Shown: in pieces, positions 38,959-47,150 of the stretch
How the letters are laid out: each line of letters opens with the position of its first letter
Position numbering within the stretch: the stretch's first letter is position 1
Source of the DNA: Oscillospiraceae bacterium
Lineage (GTDB): Bacteria > Bacillota > Clostridia > Oscillospirales > Ruminococcaceae
Length of the DNA: 60,588 nucleotides
Reading direction: 5' to 3'
Assembly (NCBI GenBank): GCA_017461245.1
Contig: JAFTYW010000051.1
Span: forward strand, 1 to 60,588
Position numbers and translations under genes: made by a program
The notes under the pieces: model-generated
Databases searched by the model: none
What the model was told of the DNA's origin: nothing
The model's input: the letters and a program-made list of their open reading frames with translations, nothing else

Positions 38959-40173
38959 TTACAGAATAAAATGCTTAGGAATGCCGTTTTCATAAATAGG
39001 AGCGGTCTCTCCCATTATAAGCGGCTTTATGTAGGCGCTGCACTCGGGCATAACGTCGTTACCCGCTCTGTTTATCCACTCTCTCGGAACTACCTTTTCC
39101 TCGTTTGCAACGAGGGCGATGTCAACACTGTATATCTCGGTTTTGTAGTCGCTACCGTCAAGTCTGCGGATTGCAGTCATCTGTCCGCTGACTCCCTCTA
39201 CTGCCTTTTCTACTGCCGCAGCGCCCAGCGCCTTGGACTCCTCGATATCGGTTTTAGATGCGATGTGTGCGGCGCATCTCTGCATTAGGTTAAGCTCAAT
39301 AGCTCTTACCTTGCAACCTATCCTTTCCTTTATAATATCGGTCAAGAACTTGGCAGTTCCCGCAAGGTACTTATGGCCGAAAGCATCGACCGCTCCGCTC
39401 TGATGACTTTCAGCGGCGTACTTTCCGTCGGCAGTTTTAATTCCCTCGCTTACCGCAACAACGATAGCGGGTTTCTCTAGAAGCTTTGCCTTTATGTCAT
39501 CAATAAAGCTGTCAATGTCAAATGCAACTTCGGGAAGGTAAATCAAATCGGGGGCGGTATTTCCCTCGCTGCGCGCTAAAGCGGCGGAGGCGGTGAGCCA
39601 GCCTGCGTTTCTGCCCATGACCTCAACCACCGTTACGGCAGGAATATCGTAGACCGCACAGTCCCTGCCGATTTCGGCAAAGCTTGTTGCGATATATTTT
39701 GCGGCGCTTCCAAAGCCTGGGGTGTGGTCGGTTTCCGGAAGGTCGTTATCAATGGTCTTGGGAGCGCCCATAACCTTGATATCCTCTATTCCTTCCTCTT
39801 TAAAATAGCGGGAAAGCTTTAGGACTGTATCCATCGAGTCATTTCCGCCGGTGTAAACGAAATAACCTATATTATATTCGCGGAAGACCGAAACGATCTT
39901 CTCAAAGGTCTCTTTATCATCCTCTTTTAATTTCATTCGGCAGGAGCCGAGTGCCGATGCGGGTGTAGTCTCAAGTAAGTGCATCTGCTCGCTATCTTTA
40001 AGGCGCTCACCGATCTCAACGAGCCTGCCCTCGATTATGCCCTTAATTCCGTTACAGCCTGCATAGACCTTGTCTATCTTATCGCTTTTAAGGGCGTATG
40101 CCACCGCGCCTGCAACCGTTGCGTTGATAGCCGCAGTAGGTCCGCCCGACTGCGCCAAAAGTAAATTCTTCAT
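38959..40173 (-). CDS. pfp: PPi-dependent 6-phosphofructokinase
   Basis: 404 aa. N-terminal AQSGGPTAAINATVAGAV. The phosphoryl-donor loop YTGGNDSMDT has Asp at the position where ATP-dependent enzymes have Gly (GGDGS). PKTIDNDLPETDHTPGFGSA has Lys after the Pro where ATP enzymes have Gly. Together these mark the PPi-using group; the usual GGDDS is GGNDS here. EVMGRNAGWL binds fructose 6-phosphate. It interconverts fructose 6-phosphate and fructose 1,6-bisphosphate reversibly. It follows the DeoR gene by 9 nt, the second gene of the operon. Confidence 0.93.
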   Translation of the reverse strand: MKNLLLAQSGGPTAAINATVAGAVAYALKSDKIDKVYAGCNGIKGIIEGRLVEIGERLKDSEQMHLLETTPASALGSCRMKLKEDDKETFEKIVSVFREYNIGYFVYTGGNDSMDTVLKLSRYFKEEGIEDIKVMGAPKTIDNDLPETDHTPGFGSAAKYIATSFAEIGRDCAVYDIPAVTVVEVMGRNAGWLTASAALARSEGNTAPDLIYLPEVAFDIDSFIDDIKAKLLEKPAIVVAVSEGIKTADGKYAAESHQSGAVDAFGHKYLAGTAKFLTDIIKERIGCKVRAIELNLMQRCAAHIASKTDIEESKALGAAAVEKAVEGVSGQMTAIRRLDGSDYKTEIYSVDIALVANEEKVVPREWINRAGNDVMPECSAYIKPLIMGETAPIYENGIPKHFIL

Positions 40174-40182
40174 AAATGCCTC

Positions 40183-40941
40183 CTATAAAATGGTTATGCC
40201 TTTTTGCTCAAACTCCTCATTAAGCTCACCTGTTACCGCCTTGTCGCAGATAAAATAATCAATATCTTCATCAACTGCAAAGGTAAATGGCAGAACGGTG
40301 TCGATCTTACTCGAATCTATAAGCAAAGCGACCTTTCTCGCCTTTTTGCATACAAAGCTCTTAACAGAAGCCTCGCCCTCATTTCCGCAGGTAAAACCGC
40401 AGTCCTTGGAATAGCCCGAGGCTACAACAAATGCCAGATCTATATTGATCTTTTCAAGCGACGCTATTGCCGCCGATCCGTAAAGCGCAAGATTTTTCTT
40501 TTCCAACGTTCCTCCGCAAAGCATTACGTTTACAAAGCTCTTGTCTGACAGCATAACAGCGCTGTTTGGACTATTTGTAACGATACTCAGCGGGGTGTTG
40601 GGAACGCAGTCACAAAGGGCTGCCGCAGTCGTTCCCGAATCGATATAAACAGAGCTGCCGCGCTTTATAAGCGACGCCGCTTTTTTTGCAATAAGCTTTT
40701 TAAGCTCGCGGTTTGCTATCTCGCGGTCACTGAAAGCGGGTTCTTTTTTACTCTCGTCGGGAGATATGTATTTTGCCCCGCCGTGCACTCTCACTATTGC
40801 GCCTTTTTTCTCCAAATAGTCAAGGTCCCTATGAACAGTCATTGAGCTTACATTAGAGAAAAGAGCGGTAAGCTCCTTGACGCTCATCTGCCCTCTACTC
40901 TTTATAAATTCAAGCATCTGTTCTCGTCTGATAGTGTTCAA
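40183..40941 (-). CDS. DeoR/GlpR-family transcriptional regulator
   Basis: 252 aa with TTG start and GAGGTGAG upstream. N-terminal HTH MSVKELTALFSNVSSMTVHR then the DeoR sensor domain (YIDSGTTAAAL, TNSPNSAVML, DSSKIDTV). First gene of the phosphofructokinase/dehydrogenase-complex operon. Its promoter is overlapped by an 8-bp inverted repeat AAATGTTA/TAACATTT, a probable autoregulatory operator. The inducer is expected to be a sugar phosphate. Confidence 0.92.
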   Translation of the reverse strand: MNTIRREQMLEFIKSRGQMSVKELTALFSNVSSMTVHRDLDYLEKKGAIVRVHGGAKYISPDESKKEPAFSDREIANRELKKLIAKKAASLIKRGSSVYIDSGTTAAALCDCVPNTPLSIVTNSPNSAVMLSDKSFVNVMLCGGTLEKKNLALYGSAAIASLEKINIDLAFVVASGYSKDCGFTCGNEGEASVKSFVCKKARKVALLIDSSKIDTVLPFTFAVDEDIDYFICDKAVTGELNEEFEQKGITIL

Positions 40942-40973
40942 TTTCTCACCTCTAAATGTAACAAGATGATTGG

Positions 40974-41020
40974 AAATGTTAAATCTAACATATTATAACA
41001 TTTTCAAACACTAATTGCAA
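40974..41020 (-). promoter_or_regulatory. Promoter and operator of the DeoR-pfp-dehydrogenase operon
   Basis: Minus-strand TTGCAA (41015-41020), 17-nt spacer, TATAAT (40992-40997). AAATGTTA (40974-40981) and TAACATTT (40996-41003) form an inverted repeat straddling the -10 element, with TGTTA/TAACA repeated inside it. Confidence 0.72.
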
Positions 41021-41052
41021 CAGTAAAAGCAAAAAATATTTTGAAAAAACTC

Positions 41053-41081
41053 TTTACAACGGGCAAAAATAATGGTATACT
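41053..41081 (+). promoter_or_regulatory. Promoter of rpsO
   Basis: TTTACA (41053-41058), 17-nt spacer, TATACT (41076-41081). Confidence 0.75.
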
Positions 41082-41087
41082 AATAAA

Positions 41088-41155
41088 GCTTTGACCGAGG
41101 CTTAGGGGTTTAGCCCATCCGGGAGTTCACCTTCCCTATGCTTTGATCATTGTAA
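41088..41155 (+). promoter_or_regulatory. Candidate structured leader of rpsO
   Basis: Between promoter and RBS, GGCTTAGGG (from 41099) can pair with CCCTATGCT near 41135-41143 (one mismatch), enclosing a CCC/GGG hairpin. Placement fits S15 autoregulatory leaders known in other bacteria; assignment to a named type is not possible by eye. Confidence 0.4.
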
Positions 41156-41179
41156 AAAAATTAAAACGAGGTGAAAGAA

Positions 41180-41446
41180 ATGCTTCTTAAAGACGAAAAG
41201 AGCACAATTATTGAAAACAATCGTCTGAGTGAAAAGGACACAGGTTCTCCTGAGGTTCAGATCGCTATTCTCACCAAGAGAATCAATGACCTTACCGAAC
41301 ACCTTAAGGTTCACAAGAATGACCATCACTCCAGAAGAGGCCTTCTTAAGATGGTTGGTAAGAGAAGAAACCTTCTCAACTACCTTATTAAGAAGGACAT
41401 CGAGCGTTATCGTGCAATCATCGCTAAGCTCGGAATCCGTAAGTAA
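41180..41446 (+). CDS. rpsO: 30S ribosomal protein S15
   Basis: 88 aa, full length: [42 protein letters not shown], and the 16S-binding [24 protein letters not shown] 41180 follows AACGAGGTGAAAGAA, giving a proper RBS spacing; the alternative at 41171 (GTG) is part of that RBS. It binds the central domain of 16S rRNA and often represses itself through its leader. Followed by a terminator and then pnp, the common rpsO-pnp order. Confidence 0.97.
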   Translation: MLLKDEKSTIIENNRLSEKDTGSPEVQIAILTKRINDLTEHLKVHKNDHHSRRGLLKMVGKRRNLLNYLIKKDIERYRAIIAKLGIRK

Positions 41447-41456
41447 TAGCTTACAC

Positions 41457-41490
41457 AAAAAGGCAGGCAAAGCTCATTTGTCTGCCTTTT
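41457..41490 (+). terminator. Terminator after rpsO
   Basis: AAAAGGCAGGCAAA/TTTGTCTGCCTTTT forms a 14-bp stem (one G-U) ending in T4. Confidence 0.9.
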
Positions 41491-41521
41491 GATGCTTTTT
41501 TAATGCATCAAAACCCCACGC

Positions 41522-41633
41522 TATCACGGCGGAAAAGCAGCAGGTTTTTAATCTGTGTGTTAGCATTAAATCGACGGCTTAAAGGAGTCTTTAAACCGTG
41601 GACTTATTGCTAAACAAGCCTTTCCGCCTGATA
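41522..41633 (+). ncRNA. Structured RNA element in the pnp leader
   Basis: 112 nt with a convincing fold. P1: TATCA plus GGCGGAAA pairs with TTTCCGCC plus TGATA (13 bp, one bulged C). P2: CAGGTT/AATCTG (41541-41555, loop TTT). P3: TGTTAGCA (41558-41565) with TGCTAA-A-CA (41608-41616). P4: ACGGCTTAAAG (41574-41584) with CTTTAAACCGT (41589-41599), one mismatch, loop GAGT. It ends 32 nt before the pnp ATG. It may regulate pnp by processing or ligand/protein binding; not matched to a named class. Confidence 0.7.
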
Positions 41634-41665
41634 TAAAAAAATTAAAAAACAGGAGGAAAACAAAA

Positions 41666-43801
41666 ATGTTTGAAAATTTCAGAGTTTTTGAAACAGAGAT
41701 CGCCGGCAGACCTTTTAAGCTTGAAACAGGTAAAATGGCCGGTCTTGCAAACGCCGCCTTTATGGCATGCTATGGCGACACAAGAGTTCTTTGTACAGTA
41801 ACCGCTTCTTCAAAGCCTCGTGAGGGTGTTGACTTTTTCCCTCTCTCAGTAGACTTTGAGGAGAAAATGTACTCGGTAGGCCGCATCCCCGGCTCTTTCC
41901 AGCGCAGAGAGGGTAAAGCAAGTGAAAAGGCTATCCTTTCTTCACGCTGCATTGACAGACCCATCCGTCCCCTCTTCCCCAAGGATATGCGTAACGACTG
42001 TTCAGTCGTTGCAACCGTTATGTCGGTCGACCCCGACTGCTCGCCCGAAATCACCGCAGCTATCGGTGTTTCCGCCGCTATCGCAGTTTCTGACATCCCC
42101 TGGGACGGCCCTATCGCTTCTACCAGCGTAGGCCTTGTTGACGGTCAGATCGTTATCAACCCCACACTTGAAGAGCGTGCTAAGACCGAGCTTACCCTTA
42201 CCGTTTCTTCGACTGCTGACCTCGTTGCTATGATCGAGGCAGGCGGTAACGAGATCCCCGACGACCTTATGTTTGACTGCATTATGGCAGGCCACGAAGT
42301 TAATAAGGAAGTTGTTAAGTTTATTCAGGGAATCGTAGCTGAGATCGGTAAAGAGAAATTCACCTTTGAGTCGAGCAACCCCGACCCCGAAATCATGGCA
42401 GAGATCGAGGCTTTCTGCATTGAGGACGTTAAGAAGGCTCTCGACACCGATGACAAAACTGTCAGAGATGCCGCTCTCCTCCCCATCTACGACGCTGTTC
42501 ACGAAAAGTTTGACGAGCGTTTTGAGGGCTGCGAGGCAAAGCTTGACGAGATCATGTACCTCGTTCAGAAGCACGTTGTTCGTGCTTGGCTCAAGGACGA
42601 AGGCAAGCGTGTAGACGGTCGTGGAATTGACGATATCCGTCCTCTCGACGCTCAGGTTGACCTTCTCCCCCGTGTTCACGGCTCGGGTATGTTCACCCGT
42701 GGTCAGACTCAGGTTCTCTCGGTAGCAACACTTGCTCCTGTTTCTGAGGCTCAGAAGCTTGACGGCCTTGACGAAGAGGTAAGCAAGCGTTATATTCACC
42801 ACTACAACTTCCCCTCATATTCCGTTGGCGAGACCAAGCCTTCAAGAGGCCCCGGAAGACGTGAGATCGGACACGGCGCCCTCGCTGAGCGTGCGCTCCT
42901 TCCCGTTATCCCCTCAGTCGAAGAGTTCCCCTATGCTATCCGTGTAGTCAGTGAGGTTCTTTCTTCAAACGGCTCTACCTCGCAGGGCTCTATCTGCGGC
43001 TCGACACTTGCTCTTATGGCTGCAGGCGTTCCCATTAAGGCTCCCGTTGCAGGTATCTCCTGCGGTCTTATCACCGGTGACGATGGCGTTTACGGCGACT
43101 TTATGACCATGGTTGACATTCAGGGTCTTGAGGACTTTTACGGAGATATGGACTTTAAGGTAGCAGGTACTCACAAGGGTATCACCGCTATTCAGATGGA
43201 CCTTAAGGTACACGGACTTACCCCCGAGATCATTAAGGAAGCATTTGCAAAGACCAAAAAGGCTCGTCTTCACATCCTTGACGACGTTATGCTCAAATGC
43301 ATTCCCGAGTATCGCAGCGAGCTTTCGCCTTATGCTCCCAAGATGCTTACCACAGTTATCAGCCCCGACAAGATCGGCGACGTTATCGGTAAGCAGGGCA
43401 AGGTAATTCAGTCTATACAGGATCAGTGCGAGTGTACCATCAACATTGAAGAGGATGGACACGTTTATGTTTCGGGCATTGACAAGAGCAAGGCTCAGTC
43501 CGCTATCGAGATCATCAATCTTATCGCAAATGACCCCGAAATCGGCGCTATTTACAACGGCAAGGTCACAAGACTTATGACATTCGGCGCATTTGTTGAG
43601 ATCGCACCCGGCAAGGAAGGTCTTGTTCACATCAGCAAGCTCGACTTCAAGCGCGTTGAAAAGGTTGAGGACGTTGTTTCGGTTGGCGACCACGTTCTCG
43701 TTAAGGTCACCGAAATTGACGATCAGGGAAGAATAAATCTTTCCCGCAAGGATGCTCTTGCTGACATTCAGGCAAAACAAGCTGCTAACGGCGAAAACTA
43801 A
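41666..43801 (+). CDS. pnp: Polyribonucleotide nucleotidyltransferase (PNPase)
   Basis: 711-aa phosphorolytic 3-prime exonuclease of mRNA decay. Two RNase PH domains (FPLSVDFEEKMYSVGRIPGS and FPSYSVGETKPSRGPGRREIGHG), a linking helical domain, a KH domain (DKIGDVIGKQGKVIQSIQDQ) and an S1 domain (GAIYNGKVTRLMTFGAFVEI). AACAGGAGGAAAAC precedes the ATG. It follows rpsO and a three-armed structured leader. High use of GTT/GCT/CTT codons suggests high expression. Confidence 0.98.
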   Translation: MFENFRVFETEIAGRPFKLETGKMAGLANAAFMACYGDTRVLCTVTASSKPREGVDFFPLSVDFEEKMYSVGRIPGSFQRREGKASEKAILSSRCIDRPIRPLFPKDMRNDCSVVATVMSVDPDCSPEITAAIGVSAAIAVSDIPWDGPIASTSVGLVDGQIVINPTLEERAKTELTLTVSSTADLVAMIEAGGNEIPDDLMFDCIMAGHEVNKEVVKFIQGIVAEIGKEKFTFESSNPDPEIMAEIEAFCIEDVKKALDTDDKTVRDAALLPIYDAVHEKFDERFEGCEAKLDEIMYLVQKHVVRAWLKDEGKRVDGRGIDDIRPLDAQVDLLPRVHGSGMFTRGQTQVLSVATLAPVSEAQKLDGLDEEVSKRYIHHYNFPSYSVGETKPSRGPGRREIGHGALAERALLPVIPSVEEFPYAIRVVSEVLSSNGSTSQGSICGSTLALMAAGVPIKAPVAGISCGLITGDDGVYGDFMTMVDIQGLEDFYGDMDFKVAGTHKGITAIQMDLKVHGLTPEIIKEAFAKTKKARLHILDDVMLKCIPEYRSELSPYAPKMLTTVISPDKIGDVIGKQGKVIQSIQDQCECTINIEEDGHVYVSGIDKSKAQSAIEIINLIANDPEIGAIYNGKVTRLMTFGAFVEIAPGKEGLVHISKLDFKRVEKVEDVVSVGDHVLVKVTEIDDQGRINLSRKDALADIQAKQAANGEN

Positions 43802-43814
43802 AAATTAGCTTTAC

Positions 43815-43845
43815 GGCGGCTGGCTTTTGCCAGCCGCCTATTTTT
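43815..43845 (+). terminator. Terminator after pnp
   Basis: GGCGGCTGGC TTTT GCCAGCCGCC then TATTTTT; perfect 10-bp stem. Confidence 0.92.
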
Positions 43846-43866
43846 ATAACAGAAAGGATCTTTACT

Positions 43867-44811
43867 ATGTGGTTCTGGCTCTCACTTGCCGCTATGCTCT
43901 GCTGGAGCGGTTCGGACATTTTTTCAAAAATAGGTTCTAAACAAAACGACAAATACAGCCATTGGAAAATGGTTATGGCAGTCGGTCTTGTTATGGGTCT
44001 GCACGCAGCTTACGAGATTTTTATAGGCGGCGTTTCGATTACCTTTAGTGACATTCTCGTTTACCTGCCCGCTTCGGCTCTTTACATCCTTTCGATGATC
44101 TTCGGATATGTTTCCTTAAGATACATAGAGCTTTCAATTTCATCCCCCATCTGCAACTCGTCGGGTGCGCTCGCCGCAATTCTCTGCCTTATCTTCTTAA
44201 AGCAGGACGTTGGAGCGCTCGGCATGGTTGCTATCGGCATTGTTGCCGTAGGCGTTCTGCTTCTCGGAATCGTTAATGCAAATGAGGACGAGGAGCTTAG
44301 AGTTGAGCGCCAGAAAAATGCAAACCGCAAATATGCAAGGAGCTTTTTGGCTCTCCTGCTCCCCATTCTCTACTGCCTTATAGACGCCGCAGGAACCTTT
44401 GTTGACACACTCATTCTGCGCGAGGAGGACACAGGCACAATTCTCGACAGCGTTTTTGCTACCACTCTGCCCGAGGATACCGCAAACGTTGCATACGAGC
44501 TTACCTTCTTGTTTATGGGCGTAGTTGCCGCAATTTACGTTCTTATCATTCGCCGCGACAAGCTTACCCCCAAGGACGAGGGAACAAAGCTTCTCGGCGG
44601 TGTTTGCGAGACTGCAGGTCAGTTTGCATACATCTTTGCACTTGCTGACACAAGCCACGCCGCTCCCGCGGCCGCAATCATCTCGGCTTACTGCGTTATG
44701 TCGCTCGTCTGGAGCCACATCTTCCTCAAAGAGAAGCTCTCCTGGAAGCACTACGTTGCTATTGCCATTACAGCTGTCGGTATCGTAATGCTCGGCATTC
44801 TTGACCTGTAA
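43867..44811 (+). CDS. EamA/DMT-family transporter
   Basis: 314 aa with ten hydrophobic segments in two EamA halves (residues 1-~125 and ~165-314), separated by a charged loop (EDEELRVERQKNANRKYARS). Second-half motif AAPAAAIISAYCVMSLVWSH and IFLKEKLSWKHYVAIAITAV are typical. Probable exporter or importer of a small metabolite; substrate unknown. GAAAGGATC precedes the ATG. It is followed 14 nt later by the unknown 285-aa gene, so likely cotranscribed. Confidence 0.88.
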   Translation: MWFWLSLAAMLCWSGSDIFSKIGSKQNDKYSHWKMVMAVGLVMGLHAAYEIFIGGVSITFSDILVYLPASALYILSMIFGYVSLRYIELSISSPICNSSGALAAILCLIFLKQDVGALGMVAIGIVAVGVLLLGIVNANEDEELRVERQKNANRKYARSFLALLLPILYCLIDAAGTFVDTLILREEDTGTILDSVFATTLPEDTANVAYELTFLFMGVVAAIYVLIIRRDKLTPKDEGTKLLGGVCETAGQFAYIFALADTSHAAPAAAIISAYCVMSLVWSHIFLKEKLSWKHYVAIAITAVGIVMLGILDL

Positions 44812-44825
44812 TCGAGGTGTAAAAG

Positions 44826-45683
44826 ATGAACAGAAAAATTATCGTCCGCAAAAGCGGCAAGGTTATAAACATTTTTTATCCCTGCTCTTTTTCCGATAAC
44901 TACATTCGCTACGAGTATCTGTATATTGACTCCGACTCTGACAATATGCATCAGTGGCGCGTAAGGCAGATCGCGATTGCCGCGCCAGACCTTTGCGACA
45001 CATTTCTCCTAAACGGCTCTAACGAGTGGGAGGGCGCCATTTTAGAGGTCGGCGCCCCCGACTTTATGGGCGGCTACCACGGCGACGAGAATAATACAGG
45101 TCTTTCAATTCTTATCGACAACCGTCTTATGTCGGCAGATGAGGATTTTGAGGCCGAATGCGACAGAATTAAGATAACCGCCACCTCGCTTTTAAACAGA
45201 GCTGACACCCCGGGCGATAACGTTTTTGCAAGAATTAAGATCTCCGAGTGGAACAGCGAGGGCTACAGTGTTACAAACCGCTTTGAGCTACTGCAGGACA
45301 TCGAGATCCACCGCTTTGAAAATATTATGATGGGTCTGCCGCTCTTTAAGGGCGAAGAGCGCTTTATAACACACGCCGCGTCAAACACCCATCCCATTCC
45401 CGTTTTTGTCAGTGCTGACAGCGCAGAAAACCGTGACAAGCCCATCTTTGCGGGCGACCACTTTGCCAGCGCCTTTGAATACTTTGCGCCCGAGCATAAC
45501 TTCTATGCTAAGGTTGAGGGAATTTTTGATTTGGAAAAGTATCCTAACGGCTTTAGACTTTTTGACAACTGGAGAGTCGGCACAGACAAGGTTATCAAGG
45601 CTTACTTTAATATGACAGGAAAACACAGCGGCAAAAAGGGCGAGATATTTAAGTCCAAAGCAATTTACACCTTAGAGGCATAA
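44826..45683 (+). CDS. Unknown conserved-looking protein
   Basis: 285 aa, soluble, mixed alpha/beta, no signal peptide. Notable segments are EVGAPDFMGGYHGDENNTGL, RFENIMMGLPLFKGEERFIT and FRLFDNWRVGTDKVIKAYFN. The D-F-M-G-G-Y-H-G-D-E stretch looks like an active-site or metal-site cluster. The all-beta feel of the C-terminal half suggests a sugar-binding or lyase-like fold, but I do not recognise the family. Codon use matches neighbours. It lies between a DMT transporter and a HAD phosphatase, all three tightly spaced. Confidence 0.8.
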   Translation: MNRKIIVRKSGKVINIFYPCSFSDNYIRYEYLYIDSDSDNMHQWRVRQIAIAAPDLCDTFLLNGSNEWEGAILEVGAPDFMGGYHGDENNTGLSILIDNRLMSADEDFEAECDRIKITATSLLNRADTPGDNVFARIKISEWNSEGYSVTNRFELLQDIEIHRFENIMMGLPLFKGEERFITHAASNTHPIPVFVSADSAENRDKPIFAGDHFASAFEYFAPEHNFYAKVEGIFDLEKYPNGFRLFDNWRVGTDKVIKAYFNMTGKHSGKKGEIFKSKAIYTLEA

Positions 45684-45696
45684 AGGAGAATTACCA

Positions 45697-46359
45697 ATGC
45701 TTAAGCTTTGCATATTTGATATGGACGGAACCTTAGTTGACACCATATCTTCGATTGCATATTTTGCAAACCGTGCCTTAAATATGTACGGTCTGCCCTC
45801 TATAGAGGAAAGTCACTACAAAATAATGGTCGGAAACGGCGCAAGGATTCTTTGCGAAAGAATGATCGAACATGTCGGCGGCAGCAAAGAGCAGTTTGAA
45901 AAGGTATTCCCAGAGTACAACCAAAGCTACGACGCTGATTTTCTCTATCTTACAAAAGCCTACGACGGCTGCGTTGAGATGCTCGGCACTCTTAAAGAAA
46001 TGGGAGTTAAGACCGCAATTCTTTCCAACAAGCCCGATGTTACCGCAAAAAAGGTTTCGGATGCGCTTTTTGAAGAAGGTCTTATTGACGTTTGCTATGG
46101 CGCAAGAGATGGCATCGCCTTAAAGCCCGACCCCGCAGGTGTGTTTGAAATTCTTAAAGAGTTCGGCGTAGAAAAAGACGAAGTTCTCTACATAGGCGAC
46201 ACCGCAACCGATATTAAGACCGCCAAGAACGCTTCTCTTACCTCAATAGGCGTTCTCTGGGGCTTTCGCGACAGAGCCGAGCTTGAAGGCGCCGGCGCAG
46301 ATCATATAATAAGCCACCCCAGCGAGATCATCCCTATTGCTAAAAACTTTAACAAGTAA
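45697..46359 (+). CDS. HAD-family phosphatase (phosphoglycolate phosphatase-like)
   Basis: 220 aa. HAD motifs: DMDGTLVDT (nucleophile Asp), LSNKP (motif II), KPDP with catalytic Lys (motif III), and YIGDTATDIKTA (motif IV acidic pair). An alpha-helical cap lies between motifs I and II. Members hydrolyse phosphoglycolate or small sugar phosphates; specificity not readable. AAAGGAGAA precedes the ATG. Last gene of the DMT/unknown/HAD run. Confidence 0.92.
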   Translation: MLKLCIFDMDGTLVDTISSIAYFANRALNMYGLPSIEESHYKIMVGNGARILCERMIEHVGGSKEQFEKVFPEYNQSYDADFLYLTKAYDGCVEMLGTLKEMGVKTAILSNKPDVTAKKVSDALFEEGLIDVCYGARDGIALKPDPAGVFEILKEFGVEKDEVLYIGDTATDIKTAKNASLTSIGVLWGFRDRAELEGAGADHIISHPSEIIPIAKNFNK

Positions 46360-46361
46360 CT

Positions 46362-46390
46362 AAAAATCCCCTCGAAAGAGGGGTTTTTTT
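46362..46390 (+). terminator. Terminator after the HAD phosphatase
   Basis: AAAATCCCCTC GAAA GAGGGGTTTTTTT. Confidence 0.92.
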
Positions 46391-46471
46391 GCGCCTTTAA
46401 TAAAAACTCTTGTCAAATCGATATTTTTCTATTATAATCTAACTAAAGAAAACCCTTAAAGGAGGAGTTAT

Positions 46472-47113
46472 ATGCCATCCAACGAGATCATTAAAATTAA
46501 AACAAAACAGGATAACCTATATCTGCGAGTTGCGAAAGGACATTTTGCAACCTCTCACGCCCACAGCAACTATTACATCGACGTTGCGGCACAAAAATCC
46601 CGTCTTTCAGAAGCAAAAGCCGTTGCTCAGAAGCTTTGCAGTGGTTACAAATATTCAACAACCATCGTTGACACCATCCTCTGCCTTGACGGAACAGAGG
46701 TTATCGGAACCTGCCTTGCAGACCAGCTTGTAAAGCACGATTTTATTAACATCAACGCCCACCAGACCATTTACGTTGTAACCCCCGAAACCAGCAATTC
46801 TCAGCTTTTGTTCAGAGATAACATTGTTCCTATGATCAAGGGCAAGCACGTTCTTGTTCTTGCTGTTTCGGTTTCGTCCGGCGCAACAGTTGCCTCGGCT
46901 ATTGACGCTGTTAAATATTACGGCGGCGAGGTTGCAGGCGTTGCATCCATCTTCGCTACAAAGAAGGAGATCGGCGGCTTTGAAGTAAACTCTGTTTTCA
47001 ATCCTTCGGACTTGGAGGGTTACTTCTCCGTTCCCGCTCACGAATGTCCTCTCTGTGCAAAGGGCGAAAAGATAGACGCCCTCGTAAATTACCACGGTTT
47101 TTCAAAACTCTAA
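46472..47113 (+). CDS. Phosphoribosyltransferase-like protein (orotate PRT-like) with degenerate PRPP loop
   Basis: 213 aa. Overall layout resembles clostridial orotate-phosphoribosyltransferase-like proteins: HFATSHAHSNYYIDV, the CLDGTEVIGTCLADQL region, and the PRPP-loop region VLVLAVSVSSGATVASAIDA. Active PRTs have two acidic residues in that loop (as in VEDVVTTGGT); here they are AVSVS. The C-terminus carries CPLCAKGEKIDALVNYHG. It may be a binding protein or regulator rather than an enzyme. AAAGGAGGAG precedes the ATG. Monocistronic with its own terminator. Confidence 0.8.
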   Translation: MPSNEIIKIKTKQDNLYLRVAKGHFATSHAHSNYYIDVAAQKSRLSEAKAVAQKLCSGYKYSTTIVDTILCLDGTEVIGTCLADQLVKHDFININAHQTIYVVTPETSNSQLLFRDNIVPMIKGKHVLVLAVSVSSGATVASAIDAVKYYGGEVAGVASIFATKKEIGGFEVNSVFNPSDLEGYFSVPAHECPLCAKGEKIDALVNYHGFSKL

Positions 47114-47116
47114 AAG

Positions 47117-47150
47117 AAAAAAGCCACCCGATAGGGCGGCTTTTTTGTTT
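47117..47150. terminator. Bidirectional terminator
   Basis: AAAAAAGCCACCC GATA GGGCGGCTTTTTT, one A-C mismatch, between convergent genes. Confidence 0.88.
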
